Shown one piece after another: positions 35,688-44,070 of a stretch of DNA of 64,000 nt. The DNA comes from Kitasatospora sp. Root107 (lineage in GTDB: Bacteria; Actinomycetota; Actinomycetes; Streptomycetales; Streptomycetaceae). The stretch lies in contig NZ_LMCT01000012.1 of the NCBI RefSeq assembly GCF_001424875.1, forward strand, positions 609,513 through 673,512. The letters run 5' to 3'. The notes beneath the pieces are model-generated. The model did not search any database and was not told where the DNA came from. It saw only the letters and a list, made by a program, of their open reading frames with translations. The translations under genes were made by a program, and so were the position numbers. Each line of letters begins with the position of its first letter. The stretch's first letter is position 1.

Positions 35688-35727
35688 GCTGCGAACCTAC
35701 ACGGCCCCGCACGGCCCCCCGAAGGGC

Positions 35728-36096
35728 TCAGGCCCGCTCCACCCGGATCGGATCCCCGGCCCGGACGGTACGCAGCACCCCGGGATCGCCGTCCAGCGCA
35801 CCGAGCAGGTTGCAGGGGCTGGCCAGCCGGCACTCGTCAGCACGCGAGATCGGCGTCGGACCGTACGGGAGCGCAAGGCTGTCGCCGTCGGTCCAGAACG
35901 CCACCGTGCCGGGCTCGACCACCTGTTGGGCGTCGTCCTCGCGGGCCACCGAGACCGGGGTGCCGAAGTAGACCTCCTCGCCCCAGGTACTGGCGCTGGA
36001 ATCGACCGGCAGGGCAGCCCAGAGCGCCTCGGAGGTGGGCGTCGAACGCAGGGTGGCGGTGGCCTGACCGGCCGGCCACAGGATGCGAATCCGCAT
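35728..36096 (-). CDS. cyclophilin-like fold protein
   Basis: A 122-residue protein starting MRIRILWPAGQATATL. The pattern LWAALPVDSSASTWGEEVYFGTP, then VEPGTVAFWTDGDSLALPYGPTPIS, matches the bacterial cyclophilin-like family (PF04126), with its conserved W/G-rich centre and FGPTPIS-like end. These share the cyclophilin barrel but lack the catalytic arginine, and their function is not known. ATG 36096 has GAAGGA about 14 bases upstream. It lies behind the bldG-linked anti-sigma gene with a 96-bp gap. Confidence 0.75.
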   Translation of the reverse strand: MRIRILWPAGQATATLRSTPTSEALWAALPVDSSASTWGEEVYFGTPVSVAREDDAQQVVEPGTVAFWTDGDSLALPYGPTPISRADECRLASPCNLLGALDGDPGVLRTVRAGDPIRVERA

Positions 36097-36192
36097 GGGG
36101 AAGGTGTCCTTCTCTCGAACCGAAACCGATCGCGCCCGAGAGCAGGGAACCGCCTGCTTCAACAATTTGTCAATATCGACCCCGGCGGGGCC

Positions 36193-36618
36193 TCAGAGCT
36201 CCAGGGAATCCGGGGCGAGGCCCCAGCTCATCCGGATCAGGCCGCCCTTGGCCCCGGAGGTCACCTCGACGTCCTCGACCAGCGCGGTGATCACCGCGAG
36301 CCCGAGCGCATCCTCGGCGTCCTCACCCATCTCCTCGGCAGCGGAGCCGACCGGCGGCAGACCGGCCGGACCGGCCTCGTCCTCGACCTCGATCAGGAAA
36401 CGCTTCTCCAGATCGGTCAACCCGACCCGTACCGCGCCGTCCAGGCCGCCCCGCTGATGCAGGCTCACCGCACGCGAGCACGCCTCGCCGACGGCGAGCC
36501 GCACCTCGTCGAGCACCGACTCATCGACTCCGGCGCGCCTCGCCACCGCCACCGCCACGAGTCTGGCCGTACGGACATGCTCGGGAAGTGCGCTGAACCG
36601 AAGTTCGACCGTTGCCAT
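36193..36618 (-). CDS. anti-sigma regulatory factor, GHKL kinase-like (bldG partner)
   Basis: A 141-residue protein of the RsbW/SpoIIAB family. The N-box-like stretch LDEVRLAVGEACSRAV is visible, as is a G-box region GLAVITALVEDVEV. The central segment with acidic residues (EVEDEAGPAGLPP) stands where the ATP lid is expected. Such proteins bind a sigma factor or phosphorylate a STAS antagonist. The gene lies downstream of bldG, as orf3 does in S. coelicolor, where its product interacts with BldG. ATG 36618 has GGAGGGGAAG upstream. A terminator-like hairpin stands between the two genes, so expression may be uncoupled. Confidence 0.88.
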   Translation of the reverse strand: MATVELRFSALPEHVRTARLVAVAVARRAGVDESVLDEVRLAVGEACSRAVSLHQRGGLDGAVRVGLTDLEKRFLIEVEDEAGPAGLPPVGSAAEEMGEDAEDALGLAVITALVEDVEVTSGAKGGLIRMSWGLAPDSLEL

Positions 36619-36696
36619 TGTCTTCCCCTCCGGGATCACGCCTCGGACTCGCGCGGGCTGGCAGAAAGCGCCGCCGGGGCAGTGCCCACCACTCGC

Positions 36697-36725
36697 CACC
36701 GGCGGGGCCGAGGGCCCCGCCGGTG
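36697..36725 (-). terminator. intercistronic hairpin between bldG and its anti-sigma gene
   Basis: A perfect 13-bp stem (CACCGGCGGGGCC and its complement) with the loop GAG lies in the 179-bp gap after bldG. It would give a short bldG message plus a readthrough message, in line with the mono- and polycistronic bldG mRNAs described in S. coelicolor. Confidence 0.75.
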
Positions 36726-36797
36726 CGCGAACGGATGAGCTCAGGTGAGAGCGTCAAGGGCCGAAGCGGTCGCCCGCACCGGCCCGTTGACGACTGG

Positions 36798-37139
36798 TCA
36801 GTCGGTGGCGGCGACCGCGTCGTCCACCGAGGTGTGAATGGGGAAGACCTTGGTCAGACCGGTGATCCGGAAGATCTTCAGAATGCGCTCCTGGTTGCAC
36901 ACCAGGCGCAGCGAACCCTCATGCGCGCGAACTCGCTTGAGGCCGCCCACCAGGACACCCAGGCCGGTCGAGTCCAGGAAGTCCACGCCCTCCATGTCGA
37001 CGACCAGGTGGTAGTTGCCCTCGTTGACGAGCTCGACCAGCTGCTCGCGCAGCTTGGGGGCGGTGTACACATCGATCTCGCCGCCAACCTCGACGACCGT
37101 ACGGTCGCCGACAGTGCGGGTCGACAGGGACAGGTCCAC
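36798..37139 (-). CDS. bldG: anti-sigma factor antagonist BldG
   Basis: A 113-residue STAS-domain protein, the length of S. coelicolor BldG and nearly identical to it from memory. The phosphorylation site is Ser57 in [15 protein letters not shown]. BldG is required for aerial mycelium and antibiotic production, acting in a phospho-switch with anti-sigma partners such as the downstream gene. Start is GTG 37139 with GGAGG upstream. It is divergent from the helicase gene. Confidence 0.97.
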   Translation of the reverse strand: MDLSLSTRTVGDRTVVEVGGEIDVYTAPKLREQLVELVNEGNYHLVVDMEGVDFLDSTGLGVLVGGLKRVRAHEGSLRLVCNQERILKIFRITGLTKVFPIHTSVDDAVAATD

Positions 37140-37360
37140 GGAACCTCCAGCACCTTGCCTTGCTACGTCATTGCGATCCTCGGCCGGATGGCCGTCACCG
37201 CTTTGGTCGCAGGCCGGGCACGGCACGGCCGTGGCAGTTGAGCCCCGGCGGTGCGACCCTCGGCCATGCGGCCGTCACGGCTTCATTCAACCACTTGCGA
37301 CCATGCCCGCACGATGGCTTGGCGCGATTCTCCGCCAGGCCGGTGACACACTGGGTCCCC

Positions 37361-39697
37361 ATGCCGCCCCGTCACCACCAGCCCGAGGCCCTGCTCGCCG
37401 CTCTGTCCGCCAGCCGGGGGCGGGCCGACCGCCTCACCCATACGGAGCATCTGGCGGCCCGTCAGGCCCGCTACGCGCCCTGGCCGGACGGAATCCGTCC
37501 GGAGATCGTGGCATCCGCGCAGGCCCTGGGCATCGAAGAACCCTGGGCACATCAGGCTGAAGCCATGAAATTGGCCAAATCCGGCCAAACTGTGGTGCTG
37601 GCCACAGGAACCGCCTCGGGCAAGTCGCTCGGCTACCTGGCCCCGGTGCTCAGCGAACTGCTGGACGGCACCGAGGCCCGCAACGGCCGGGGCGCCACCG
37701 CGCTCTACCTGGCGCCGACCAAGGCACTGGCCGCCGACCAGCGCCGCCGAGCCACCGAGCTGGCCCCGAAGCGGGTCAGGGCCGCCCTCTACGACGGGGA
37801 CACCCCGCCGGAGGAACGCGAGTGGGTCCGCCAGTACGCCTCGTACGTGCTGACCAACCCCGACATGCTGCACCGGGGCATCCTGCCGGCCCACTCACGC
37901 TGGGCCTCGTTCCTGAAGACGCTCGAGTACGTGGTCATCGACGAATGCCACAGCTACCGGGGGGTGTTCGGCTCGCACGTGGCCCAGGTGCTGCGACGGC
38001 TGCGGCGGGTGTGCGAGCGGTACGGCTCCTCGCCCACCTTCCTGCTGGCCTCGGCCACCACCGCCGACCCGGCGGCCACCGCCGAGCGGCTGACCGGACT
38101 GCCCGCCGTCGCGGTGACCGACGACGCCTCGCCGCGCGGGCCGCTGGTCTTCGCACTCTGGGAGCCGCCGCTCACCGAGAACGTCGGCGAGCAGGGTGCC
38201 CCCGTCCGGCGGACCGCGACCGCCGAGGCCGGGTACCTGCTCACCGAGCTGGTCGAGCGAGGTACCCGCACGGTGGTCTTCGTCCGCTCCCGCCGCTCGG
38301 CCGAACTGGTCGCCCTGCAGGCCCAGGACCAGCTCGGCACACCACTGGCCGCCCGGGTCGCCGCCTACCGGGGTGGCTATCTGGCCGAGGAGCGCCGGGC
38401 GCTGGAGCGCGACCTGCACTCCGGCCGGCTGCTCGGTCTTGCCTCCACCTCCGCGCTGGAACTCGGGGTCGACGTCTCCGGGCTGGACGCCGTCCTAATG
38501 GCCGGGTACCCCGGCACCAGGGCCTCGCTCTGGCAGCAGGCCGGGCGGGCCGGGCGGGAGGCCCAGGGCGCGCTGGCGGTGCTGATCGCCCGGGACGACC
38601 CGCTGGACACCTACCTGGTGCACCACCCGGAGGCGCTGTTCGCCACCCCGGTCGAGGCCACCGTGCTGGACCCGGACAACCCGCACATCCTGGCCCCGCA
38701 CCTGTGCGCGGCCGCCGCCGAACTCCCACTCACCGAGGCCGACCTGCCGCTCTTCGGACCGTCCGCCGGGCAGCTGCTCACCGTGCTCGAACAGCGCGGC
38801 CTGCTCCGGCAGCGGACCAAGGGCTCCTGGTACTGGACCCGCCGGGAGCGCGCCGTCGACTCGGTGGACCTGCGGGGCAGCGGCGGCAGCCCGGTACAGA
38901 TCGTCGAGGGCTCGACCGGCCGGCTGCTCGGCACCGTGGACGCGGCCGCCGCCCACACCACCGTGCACACCGGCGCGGTCCACCTGCACCAGGGCCGCAG
39001 CTACCTGGTGCAGGACCTCGACCTGGAGAGCTCGGTGGCCCTGGTCGAACCTGCGGAGCCGCCCTACACCACCGCCGCCAGGGACCTCACCTCCATCTCG
39101 GTACTGGCCACCGACACCACCGTGGAATGGGGCGAGGCCCGGCTCAGCTTCGGCTCGGTGGAGGTGGTCAACCAGGTGGTCGGGTACCTGCGCAAGCGGA
39201 TCTCCACCGGCGAGATCCTCGGCGAGAGCAAGCTCGACCTGCCGCCCAGGACGCTGCGCACCCGAGCGGTCTGGTGGTCCGTCACGGAGGACCAACTCCT
39301 GGACGCCGACATCCCGTTCGACCAGCTGCCCGGTGCGGCGCACGCGGCGGAGCACGCCTCCATCGGTCTCCTTCCGCTGTTCGCCACCTGCGACCGCTGG
39401 GACATCGGCGGGGTCTCGGTGCCGCTGCACCCGGACACCCAGCTGCCGACGGTCTTCGTGTACGACGGCCACTCCGGCGGAGCGGGGTTCGCCGAACGGG
39501 GCTTCCGGGGCGCGGAGCAGTGGCTGACCGCCACCCGGGATGCGATCACCGCCTGCGAGTGCGAACGGGGCTGCCCGTCCTGCGTCCAGTCGCCCAAGTG
39601 CGGCAACGGGAACGATCCGCTGGACAAGGCGGCGGCGGTCCGGCTGCTGAACATCCTGCTGGCGGGAGCCCCGGTCCGGTCGTCCGAGGAGTCCTGA
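37361..39697 (+). CDS. MrfA-like DEAD/DEAH helicase with four-cysteine DUF1998 end
   Basis: A 778-residue superfamily 2 helicase. Motif I is LATGTASGKSLGYL, the DEAH-type motif II VVIDECHSYRG, motif III LLASATTADP, and motif VI QQAGRAGR. The C-terminal part ends in the four-cysteine cluster CECERGCPSC...C typical of the MrfA/YprA family, which in Bacillus repairs mitomycin-type DNA damage. The ATG at 37361 lacks a clear ribosome site. The 3-prime 630 bp overlap, in antisense, an extended TadE-like frame. Repair of bulky or crosslinked DNA is the inferred role. Confidence 0.9.
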   Translation: MPPRHHQPEALLAALSASRGRADRLTHTEHLAARQARYAPWPDGIRPEIVASAQALGIEEPWAHQAEAMKLAKSGQTVVLATGTASGKSLGYLAPVLSELLDGTEARNGRGATALYLAPTKALAADQRRRATELAPKRVRAALYDGDTPPEEREWVRQYASYVLTNPDMLHRGILPAHSRWASFLKTLEYVVIDECHSYRGVFGSHVAQVLRRLRRVCERYGSSPTFLLASATTADPAATAERLTGLPAVAVTDDASPRGPLVFALWEPPLTENVGEQGAPVRRTATAEAGYLLTELVERGTRTVVFVRSRRSAELVALQAQDQLGTPLAARVAAYRGGYLAEERRALERDLHSGRLLGLASTSALELGVDVSGLDAVLMAGYPGTRASLWQQAGRAGREAQGALAVLIARDDPLDTYLVHHPEALFATPVEATVLDPDNPHILAPHLCAAAAELPLTEADLPLFGPSAGQLLTVLEQRGLLRQRTKGSWYWTRRERAVDSVDLRGSGGSPVQIVEGSTGRLLGTVDAAAAHTTVHTGAVHLHQGRSYLVQDLDLESSVALVEPAEPPYTTAARDLTSISVLATDTTVEWGEARLSFGSVEVVNQVVGYLRKRISTGEILGESKLDLPPRTLRTRAVWWSVTEDQLLDADIPFDQLPGAAHAAEHASIGLLPLFATCDRWDIGGVSVPLHPDTQLPTVFVYDGHSGGAGFAERGFRGAEQWLTATRDAITACECERGCPSCVQSPKCGNGNDPLDKAAAVRLLNILLAGAPVRSSEES

Positions 39698-40173
39698 CGG
39701 TCCGGCAGGTCCGGCAGGTCCGGCAGGTCCCAGCGGGAGTCCCCGGCCGCCACCGGGTCGCCGTCGCCCCAGGCCCAGACCGGCCCCGCCCGGGACCGCG
39801 CCCGGGCCGGGCCGACCAGCAGCGGCAGACCGGTGACCGGCACCTCGACCACCACGTCCACCGCGTCGATCCCCTCCCGTACGGTGCAGCTGACCAGCCG
39901 GGCCCGGTGCTCGCCGGCGATCCGGGCCGCCCGCCCGCAGCCACCGTCCTGATCCAGCATCAGGTGCCCGGCGGCGGCCAGTGCGGCCAGGTCGGCGGCC
40001 GACTCCGCCCGGTGCCGGGCCGCCACCGCAGCGCCGAACGCCAGGCTGACCGCGAAGACCACGCAGCCGAGCATCCCGAGCGAGACCAGCCAGATCGTCG
40101 CCGAGCCCCGGTCCGGTGGCATGCCGGGGCGCTCACCCACCCCCCGATGGCCGGAGGGCCTCAGTCCGGCCAT
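39064..40173 (-). CDS. Rv3654c-type TadE-like protein with abnormal C-terminal extension
   Basis: A 369-residue frame of which only the first 140 or so look real: GSATIWLVSLGMLGCVVFAVSLAFG (helix written here from its start), the TadE-like AESAADLAALAAAG, and a short beta domain. Relatives are about 120-150 residues long. From 39730 leftwards the frame passes a 9-bp triplicate repeat (DLPDLPDLP) and runs 630 bp antisense through the helicase gene without a stop. The ATG at 40173 has GGAGG nine bases upstream and overlaps the tadE stop. I take the extension as loss of the original stop. It is the last gene of the tad operon. Confidence 0.65.
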   Translation of the reverse strand: MAGLRPSGHRGVGERPGMPPDRGSATIWLVSLGMLGCVVFAVSLAFGAAVAARHRAESAADLAALAAAGHLMLDQDGGCGRAARIAGEHRARLVSCTVREGIDAVDVVVEVPVTGLPLLVGPARARSRAGPVWAWGDGDPVAAGDSRWDLPDLPDLPDRQDSSDDRTGAPASRMFSSRTAAALSSGSFPLPHLGDWTQDGQPRSHSQAVIASRVAVSHCSAPRKPRSANPAPPEWPSYTKTVGSWVSGCSGTETPPMSQRSQVANSGRRPMEACSAACAAPGSWSNGMSASRSWSSVTDHQTARVRSVLGGRSSLLSPRISPVEIRLRRYPTTWLTTSTEPKLSRASPHSTVVSVASTEMEVRSLAAVV

Positions 40174-40568
40174 CGCCCACCTCCGCCGGTCGATCCGATC
40201 ACGTCCTCCCGCGCGGCCACCGCCTCGGCGTGCAGCCGCACCGACAACGCCCCGCCGAGCCGCCCCGGCGCGGAGCTCGGCGCCTCGACCGTGACCCGGA
40301 CGGTGTCACCGCCCGTCGCCACGCTCACCCTGGCCCCGGCCGGGGCGGCGGCCTGCGCCAGCGCCCCGGCGTTGCCGTCTCCCCTGGCCGCGGCCCGGGC
40401 GCCCACCCGGGCCGCGTCCACACAGCGGATCTGGGCGGCGGCCGTCACCACGCCCCAGAGCAGCAGCGCGGACAGCAGCACCAGCGCCGGGAGCGCCACC
40501 GCCGTCTCCGCCGTCACGAACCCACGGTCCCGTCGGCGTCCCTGGCCTGACGATTGGTCAGACCGCAT
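40161..40568 (-). CDS. TadE-family pilus assembly protein
   Basis: A 135-residue pseudopilin-like protein. A basic start (GRRRDRG) precedes FVTAETAVALPALVLLSALLLWGV, the prepilin-type helix with Glu at the expected fifth position (TAET); the rest is an extracytoplasmic domain with one cysteine (IRCVDAARVGARAAARGD). Such minor pilins join the Tad/Flp pilus. ATG 40568 overlaps the preceding gene by 11 bp. Its stop overlaps the next gene. Confidence 0.85.
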   Translation of the reverse strand: MRSDQSSGQGRRRDRGFVTAETAVALPALVLLSALLLWGVVTAAAQIRCVDAARVGARAAARGDGNAGALAQAAAPAGARVSVATGGDTVRVTVEAPSSAPGRLGGALSVRLHAEAVAAREDVIGSTGGGGRWPD

Positions 40569-40830
40569 GGAGCGCCCGATTGAGCAACTCGCTCAGGGCA
40601 CCGGAGACCACCCCGCTGGTCACCACCTTGTAGAGCAACGCGGCGAAGGCGCAGGCCGCCACCGTCCCGACGGCGTACTCCGCCGTCGTCATCCCCGCAT
40701 CAGCCCGGGCACCGCCCAGCCGGCGGGCCCGGACGGTCAGCCAGTCGACCCGGCGGCGCAGCAGCACCCGGATCCGCCGGGCCGGACCGGCCGGCCGGTG
40801 GTGCTGGACCGGCACAACGTGAACAGTCAT
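40558..40830 (-). CDS. DUF4244 / Flp-type pilin
   Basis: A 90-residue protein. After a basic region, GMTTAEYAVGTVAACAFAALLYKVVTSG (helix, given in part) is the classic Flp pilin start, with G-M-x-TAEYA for prepilin peptidase cleavage and the conserved Glu5. The short end ALSELLNRAL matches DUF4244. It is the probable major subunit of the pilus. ATG 40830 has GGGAGTCT upstream. It lies between the tadC-like and tadE genes. Confidence 0.88.
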   Translation of the reverse strand: MTVHVVPVQHHRPAGPARRIRVLLRRRVDWLTVRARRLGGARADAGMTTAEYAVGTVAACAFAALLYKVVTSGVVSGALSELLNRALHAV

Positions 40831-40877
40831 CAGAGACTCCCTTGTCAGAATCCGGATCAGAACGATGGCCTCGCAGG

Positions 40878-41708
40878 TCAGACCCGCTCGGCGAACAGTG
40901 CGGTCAGCCCCATCACCACCGGCACCACGCCGATCAGGACGAACGCGGGCAGGAAACAGACCCCCAGCGGCGCGGTGGCCAGCACCCCCGCCCGGCGGAC
41001 CCGGGCGTGGGCGGCGCGGCCGGCGGCGGCCCGCTGGGCATGCGCCAGGCCGACCAGCGGAGCCATCGGTGGCGAACCGCTGACGCTCGTCCGGACCAGG
41101 CAGCGGGCCAGCGGGGCGAGCGGCGGGCAGTCGATACCGAGCCGGTCCCAGCAGACCTCCGGGGGTGCACCGAGCGCCAACTCGGCGGCCACACCCGCCA
41201 GTCGGCCGCTCATCGGCTGATCGACGCTGTCTGCCACCGCGGCGGCGGCAGCGGCGGGTGACGAGCTGGCGCCCAGACAGGCGGCCAGCAGCTCGGCAGC
41301 CAGCGGCAGTTGGCGGGTCAACCGCTCCTGCTCCAGAGCCGCCCTGCGGGCAGTCGGCGACCGGACCCTCGGCAGCCACCGCCGGGCCGCCAGGCCGATC
41401 AGCAACCCCACCACCAGCCCCGCCGGGCCACCGACCAGCACCGCCGCTCCGGCCCCGGCACCCACCGGGACGGCCCGGTCGAGCAGCACCGCCCGGGTCA
41501 CCCCGCGCGCCCGCAGCGCCTGCCCGATCCGCCCGGCCCGGCGTCGGCGCCACCGGGCGAACGGCCGCCCGGCCCGGCCTTCCCACTGCTTGACCCGCCG
41601 CCTGACCCGTCGTCGAACCGACCGCCGCCGGACGGCCCTCAGCAGCTCGGCCCCGGCTCCGCCCAGCATCGGCCCGGCCAGCAGCCCGAGCAGTAACTCC
41701 CGTTTCAC
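40878..41708 (-). CDS. type II secretion F-family protein (TadC-like)
   Basis: A 276-residue membrane protein. Arg-rich residues 25-60 are cytoplasmic; helices follow at about 75-105 (AVPVGAGAGAAVLVG) and at the C-terminus (CFLPAFVLIGVVPVVMGL). The T2SF signature is seen in LPLAAELLAACLGASSSPAAA and in LARCLVRTSVSGSPPMAPL. With TadB it forms the platform on which the TadA ATPase works. GTG 41708 overlaps the tadB stop by four bases, so it is coupled to that broken gene. Confidence 0.88.
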   Translation of the reverse strand: MKRELLLGLLAGPMLGGAGAELLRAVRRRSVRRRVRRRVKQWEGRAGRPFARWRRRRAGRIGQALRARGVTRAVLLDRAVPVGAGAGAAVLVGGPAGLVVGLLIGLAARRWLPRVRSPTARRAALEQERLTRQLPLAAELLAACLGASSSPAAAAAAVADSVDQPMSGRLAGVAAELALGAPPEVCWDRLGIDCPPLAPLARCLVRTSVSGSPPMAPLVGLAHAQRAAAGRAAHARVRRAGVLATAPLGVCFLPAFVLIGVVPVVMGLTALFAERV

Positions 41709-42644
41709 CAGGCCACCTCCGCCCGTACCGCCGACGCCTCCGCGCCCACCCAGCGGTCCTGCGACGGTGCCCCGGCACGCGTCCTGGAGAGCCCGCAGCC
41801 GCCCGCCCCCCTGCCGCCCCGCTCCGGCGGTACGTCCTCCGCCGCCCGGACGATCCGCGCCGTCCAGGCCAGCCCGGCCGCCTCCAGCAGCGCCCCGGCC
41901 GCCAGGCAGGCCAACCCGGCCGGGGTGTGCAGCAGAATCCGTACGGGCTCCGCGCCGAGCGCGGCCCCGAGCAGCAGGCCGACCAGCGGCAGCGCGGCCA
42001 GCACCGCGACCGTGGTCCTCGGCCCGGAGAGTTCGCTCTCGATCTCCTCGGCGAGGGCCCGCTCCGCCCGGAGTGCGTCGGCGAGTTGGTCCAGCCCGGG
42101 GGCCAGGCCGGTGCCGCTCTCGGCGGTGACCTGCCAGCAGGCCGCCACCGCCGCCGCACCGCGACCGCCGGGCAGCTCGGCTACCGACCGCAGCGCCGCC
42201 GGGATGTCCGCCCCGTAGCGGCCGGCCGCCAGCCGGGCCGAGGACTCGGCACCGAGCCCCTCCGTCAGCTGGGACGCCCGGCCCAGCACCGTGTGCAGAG
42301 CCTGCTGCTGGGTGGCTCCGCTGCGGAGTTCAGGCCCGACGGCGACGGCTGCGCCAGCGCCGCACCGGCAGCACCGCCACGGCGGCCAGCAGCGGCGGCA
42401 CCGGGGATCGGCTGAGCTCCCCGGCCAGCAACCCGGCCGGGAGCAGCAGGAGTTCCGGCACCAGCCAGACCGGCCGGGCCCTCCCGAGCACGGACCAGCG
42501 ACTCACCGGACCGACCCGCGCCGGACCACCGAGCAGTGCCCCGGCCCGGCGCACCGTCCGGGAGTGCCGCCAGCGGCGGAATACGATCCCGGCGGTCAGC
42601 CCGCCCACTCCGGCCGCGATCACCAGAATCTGATCAGTCGTCAT
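41705..42644 (-). pseudogene. TadB-like platform protein, frameshifted
   Basis: Two overlapping frames make one TadB. The first (ATG 42644, GGAG upstream) has the N-terminal helix and basic stretch MTTDQILVIAAGVGG ... RRWRSRRRRA and stops at 42330. The second, one base out of register, carries GPELRSGATQQQAL, the F domain and two C-terminal helices (VAVLAALPLVGLLLGAALG), ending at 41705. The switch lies near 42330-42350 in a CGCCGTCGCCGTCGGG tract. The total of 940 bp is one more than a multiple of three. Either a real mutation, a programmed slip or a sequencing error is possible; without it the pilus platform would be incomplete. Confidence 0.75.
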
Positions 42645-42757
42645 CCCCGCTCCTTCGTCCCGTTCCTGAGCGTGTGGCGGGCGGCAGCCGCCGCCCCGCA
42701 CAGCAGCAGGGCCCAGCCGAACTGCCACACCTCGGGCGTCATCGCGCCACCCGTCAT
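42641..42757 (-). CDS. 38-residue membrane microprotein of the tad operon
   Basis: ATG 42757 overlaps the tadA stop (ATGA), and its TGA overlaps the tadB ATG in the same way, so it is coupled on both sides. The peptide is MTGGAMTPEV, one hydrophobic segment (WQFGWALLLCGAAAAARH) and a polar end TLRNGTKERG. The double coupling argues that it is translated. No family is known to me; it may serve only to couple tadA and tadB or be a small pilus-platform subunit. Confidence 0.6.
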   Translation of the reverse strand: MTGGAMTPEVWQFGWALLLCGAAAAARHTLRNGTKERG

Positions 42758-44070
42758 CGCGCCACCACCGCCGGCTCGGGCAGCACGACGCCCCGCTCGG
42801 CGCAGCGCCGACGCAGCCGCTCCCAGCCCGGGCCCGGTGTGCAGCCGCCCTCGGCCGTGAAGGCCAGGGCGGGGACGGTCAGCGCCAGCCCGCGCTCGTC
42901 GCCGACCAGCATGTGCAGCTCGGCCACCCGTCGTTGCCCGGTCCGTTGGTCGCGGACCAGGTGGATCACCACGTCCAGCGCGGCGCGCAGTTGACTGTGC
43001 AGCGAGAGCCGGTCGAGTCCGGCCAGCGAGCCGAGTGCCTCCAGCCGGGCCGGGACATCGGCCGCGGTATTGGCGTGAACCGTTCCGCAGCCGCCCTCGT
43101 GGCCGGTGTTGAGGGCGGAGAGCAGGTCCACCACCTCCTCGCCCCGGACCTCGCCGACCACCACCCGGTCCGGGCGCATCCGCAGGGCCTGCCGCACCAG
43201 GTCCCGCAGGGTCAGCTCGCCCAGACCCTCCTGGTTCGGCGGGCGGCTCTGCAGGCGCACCACATGCGGGTGGTCGGGCCGGAGTTCGGCCGAGTCCTCG
43301 GCCAGCACGATCCGTTCGTCCGGCTCGACCAGGCCGAGCAACGCGGCCAGTAGCGTGGTTTTTCCCGTCCCGGTGCCGCCGCTGATCAGCAGCGAGAGCC
43401 GGGCCCGCAGCACGGCGGTGAGCAGCTCGGCCCCGATCGGCGGGAGGGCGCCGCCGGTCACCAACTCGGCCATGGTGAAGGGCCTGGTCCGGCAGATCCG
43501 CAGCGAGATGTGGGTGCAGCCGGCCGCGATCGGCGGCAGCACGGCGTGCAGCCGGGTGCCGTCGGGCAGCCGGGCGTCCACCCACGGGCGGGCGTCGTCG
43601 AGCCGGCGGCCGGCCGCGGTGGCCAGCCGGTGGGCCAGCCGCCGGACCGCTTCGGCGTCCGGGAAGCGGATCTCCGGTACTCGCCGCAGCCCGCCGCCCC
43701 GGTCCACCCAGACCTGGTCGGGACCGTTCACCAGCACGTCCGTCACGTCCGGCTCGCCGAGCAGGGCGTCCAGCGGCCCGGCGCCGACCAGTTCGGAGCG
43801 GAGCACCCGGACGGCGTCGAGCACGTCGTCCCCGCCCAGCGGCGGACGGGCGGCCCGCAGCGCGGCCGCCACCGAACCGGCGGTGGGTGCGGCCCCGACC
43901 TCGGCCAGGCGGATCCGGACGGCATCGACCAGGGCCGCCGCCCGCTCGTCGGCAGCGGCGACGACGGGCGGCCGTGGGGCGGCGGCTCCGCCACCCAGCG
44001 GCCGCCGGTGCGGCACGGCAGCGGGACGGCGGCCGACGGGCCAGCCAGGGCGGCGCTGACGATCCGTCAT
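42754..44070 (-). CDS. TadA/CpaF-family pilus assembly ATPase
   Basis: A 438-residue secretion ATPase. The Walker A box is SGGTGTGKTTLL, the Asp box LAEDSAEL, the Walker B region RMRPDRVVVGEVRGEE, and the His box TGHEGGCGTVHAN. The N-terminal 80 residues are Pro/Arg-rich and variable. It powers pilus assembly with the TadB/TadC platform. ATG 44070 overlaps the ssd stop by four bases; the stop overlaps a microprotein gene. Confidence 0.94.
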   Translation of the reverse strand: MTDRQRRPGWPVGRRPAAVPHRRPLGGGAAAPRPPVVAAADERAAALVDAVRIRLAEVGAAPTAGSVAAALRAARPPLGGDDVLDAVRVLRSELVGAGPLDALLGEPDVTDVLVNGPDQVWVDRGGGLRRVPEIRFPDAEAVRRLAHRLATAAGRRLDDARPWVDARLPDGTRLHAVLPPIAAGCTHISLRICRTRPFTMAELVTGGALPPIGAELLTAVLRARLSLLISGGTGTGKTTLLAALLGLVEPDERIVLAEDSAELRPDHPHVVRLQSRPPNQEGLGELTLRDLVRQALRMRPDRVVVGEVRGEEVVDLLSALNTGHEGGCGTVHANTAADVPARLEALGSLAGLDRLSLHSQLRAALDVVIHLVRDQRTGQRRVAELHMLVGDERGLALTVPALAFTAEGGCTPGPGWERLRRRCAERGVVLPEPAVVAR

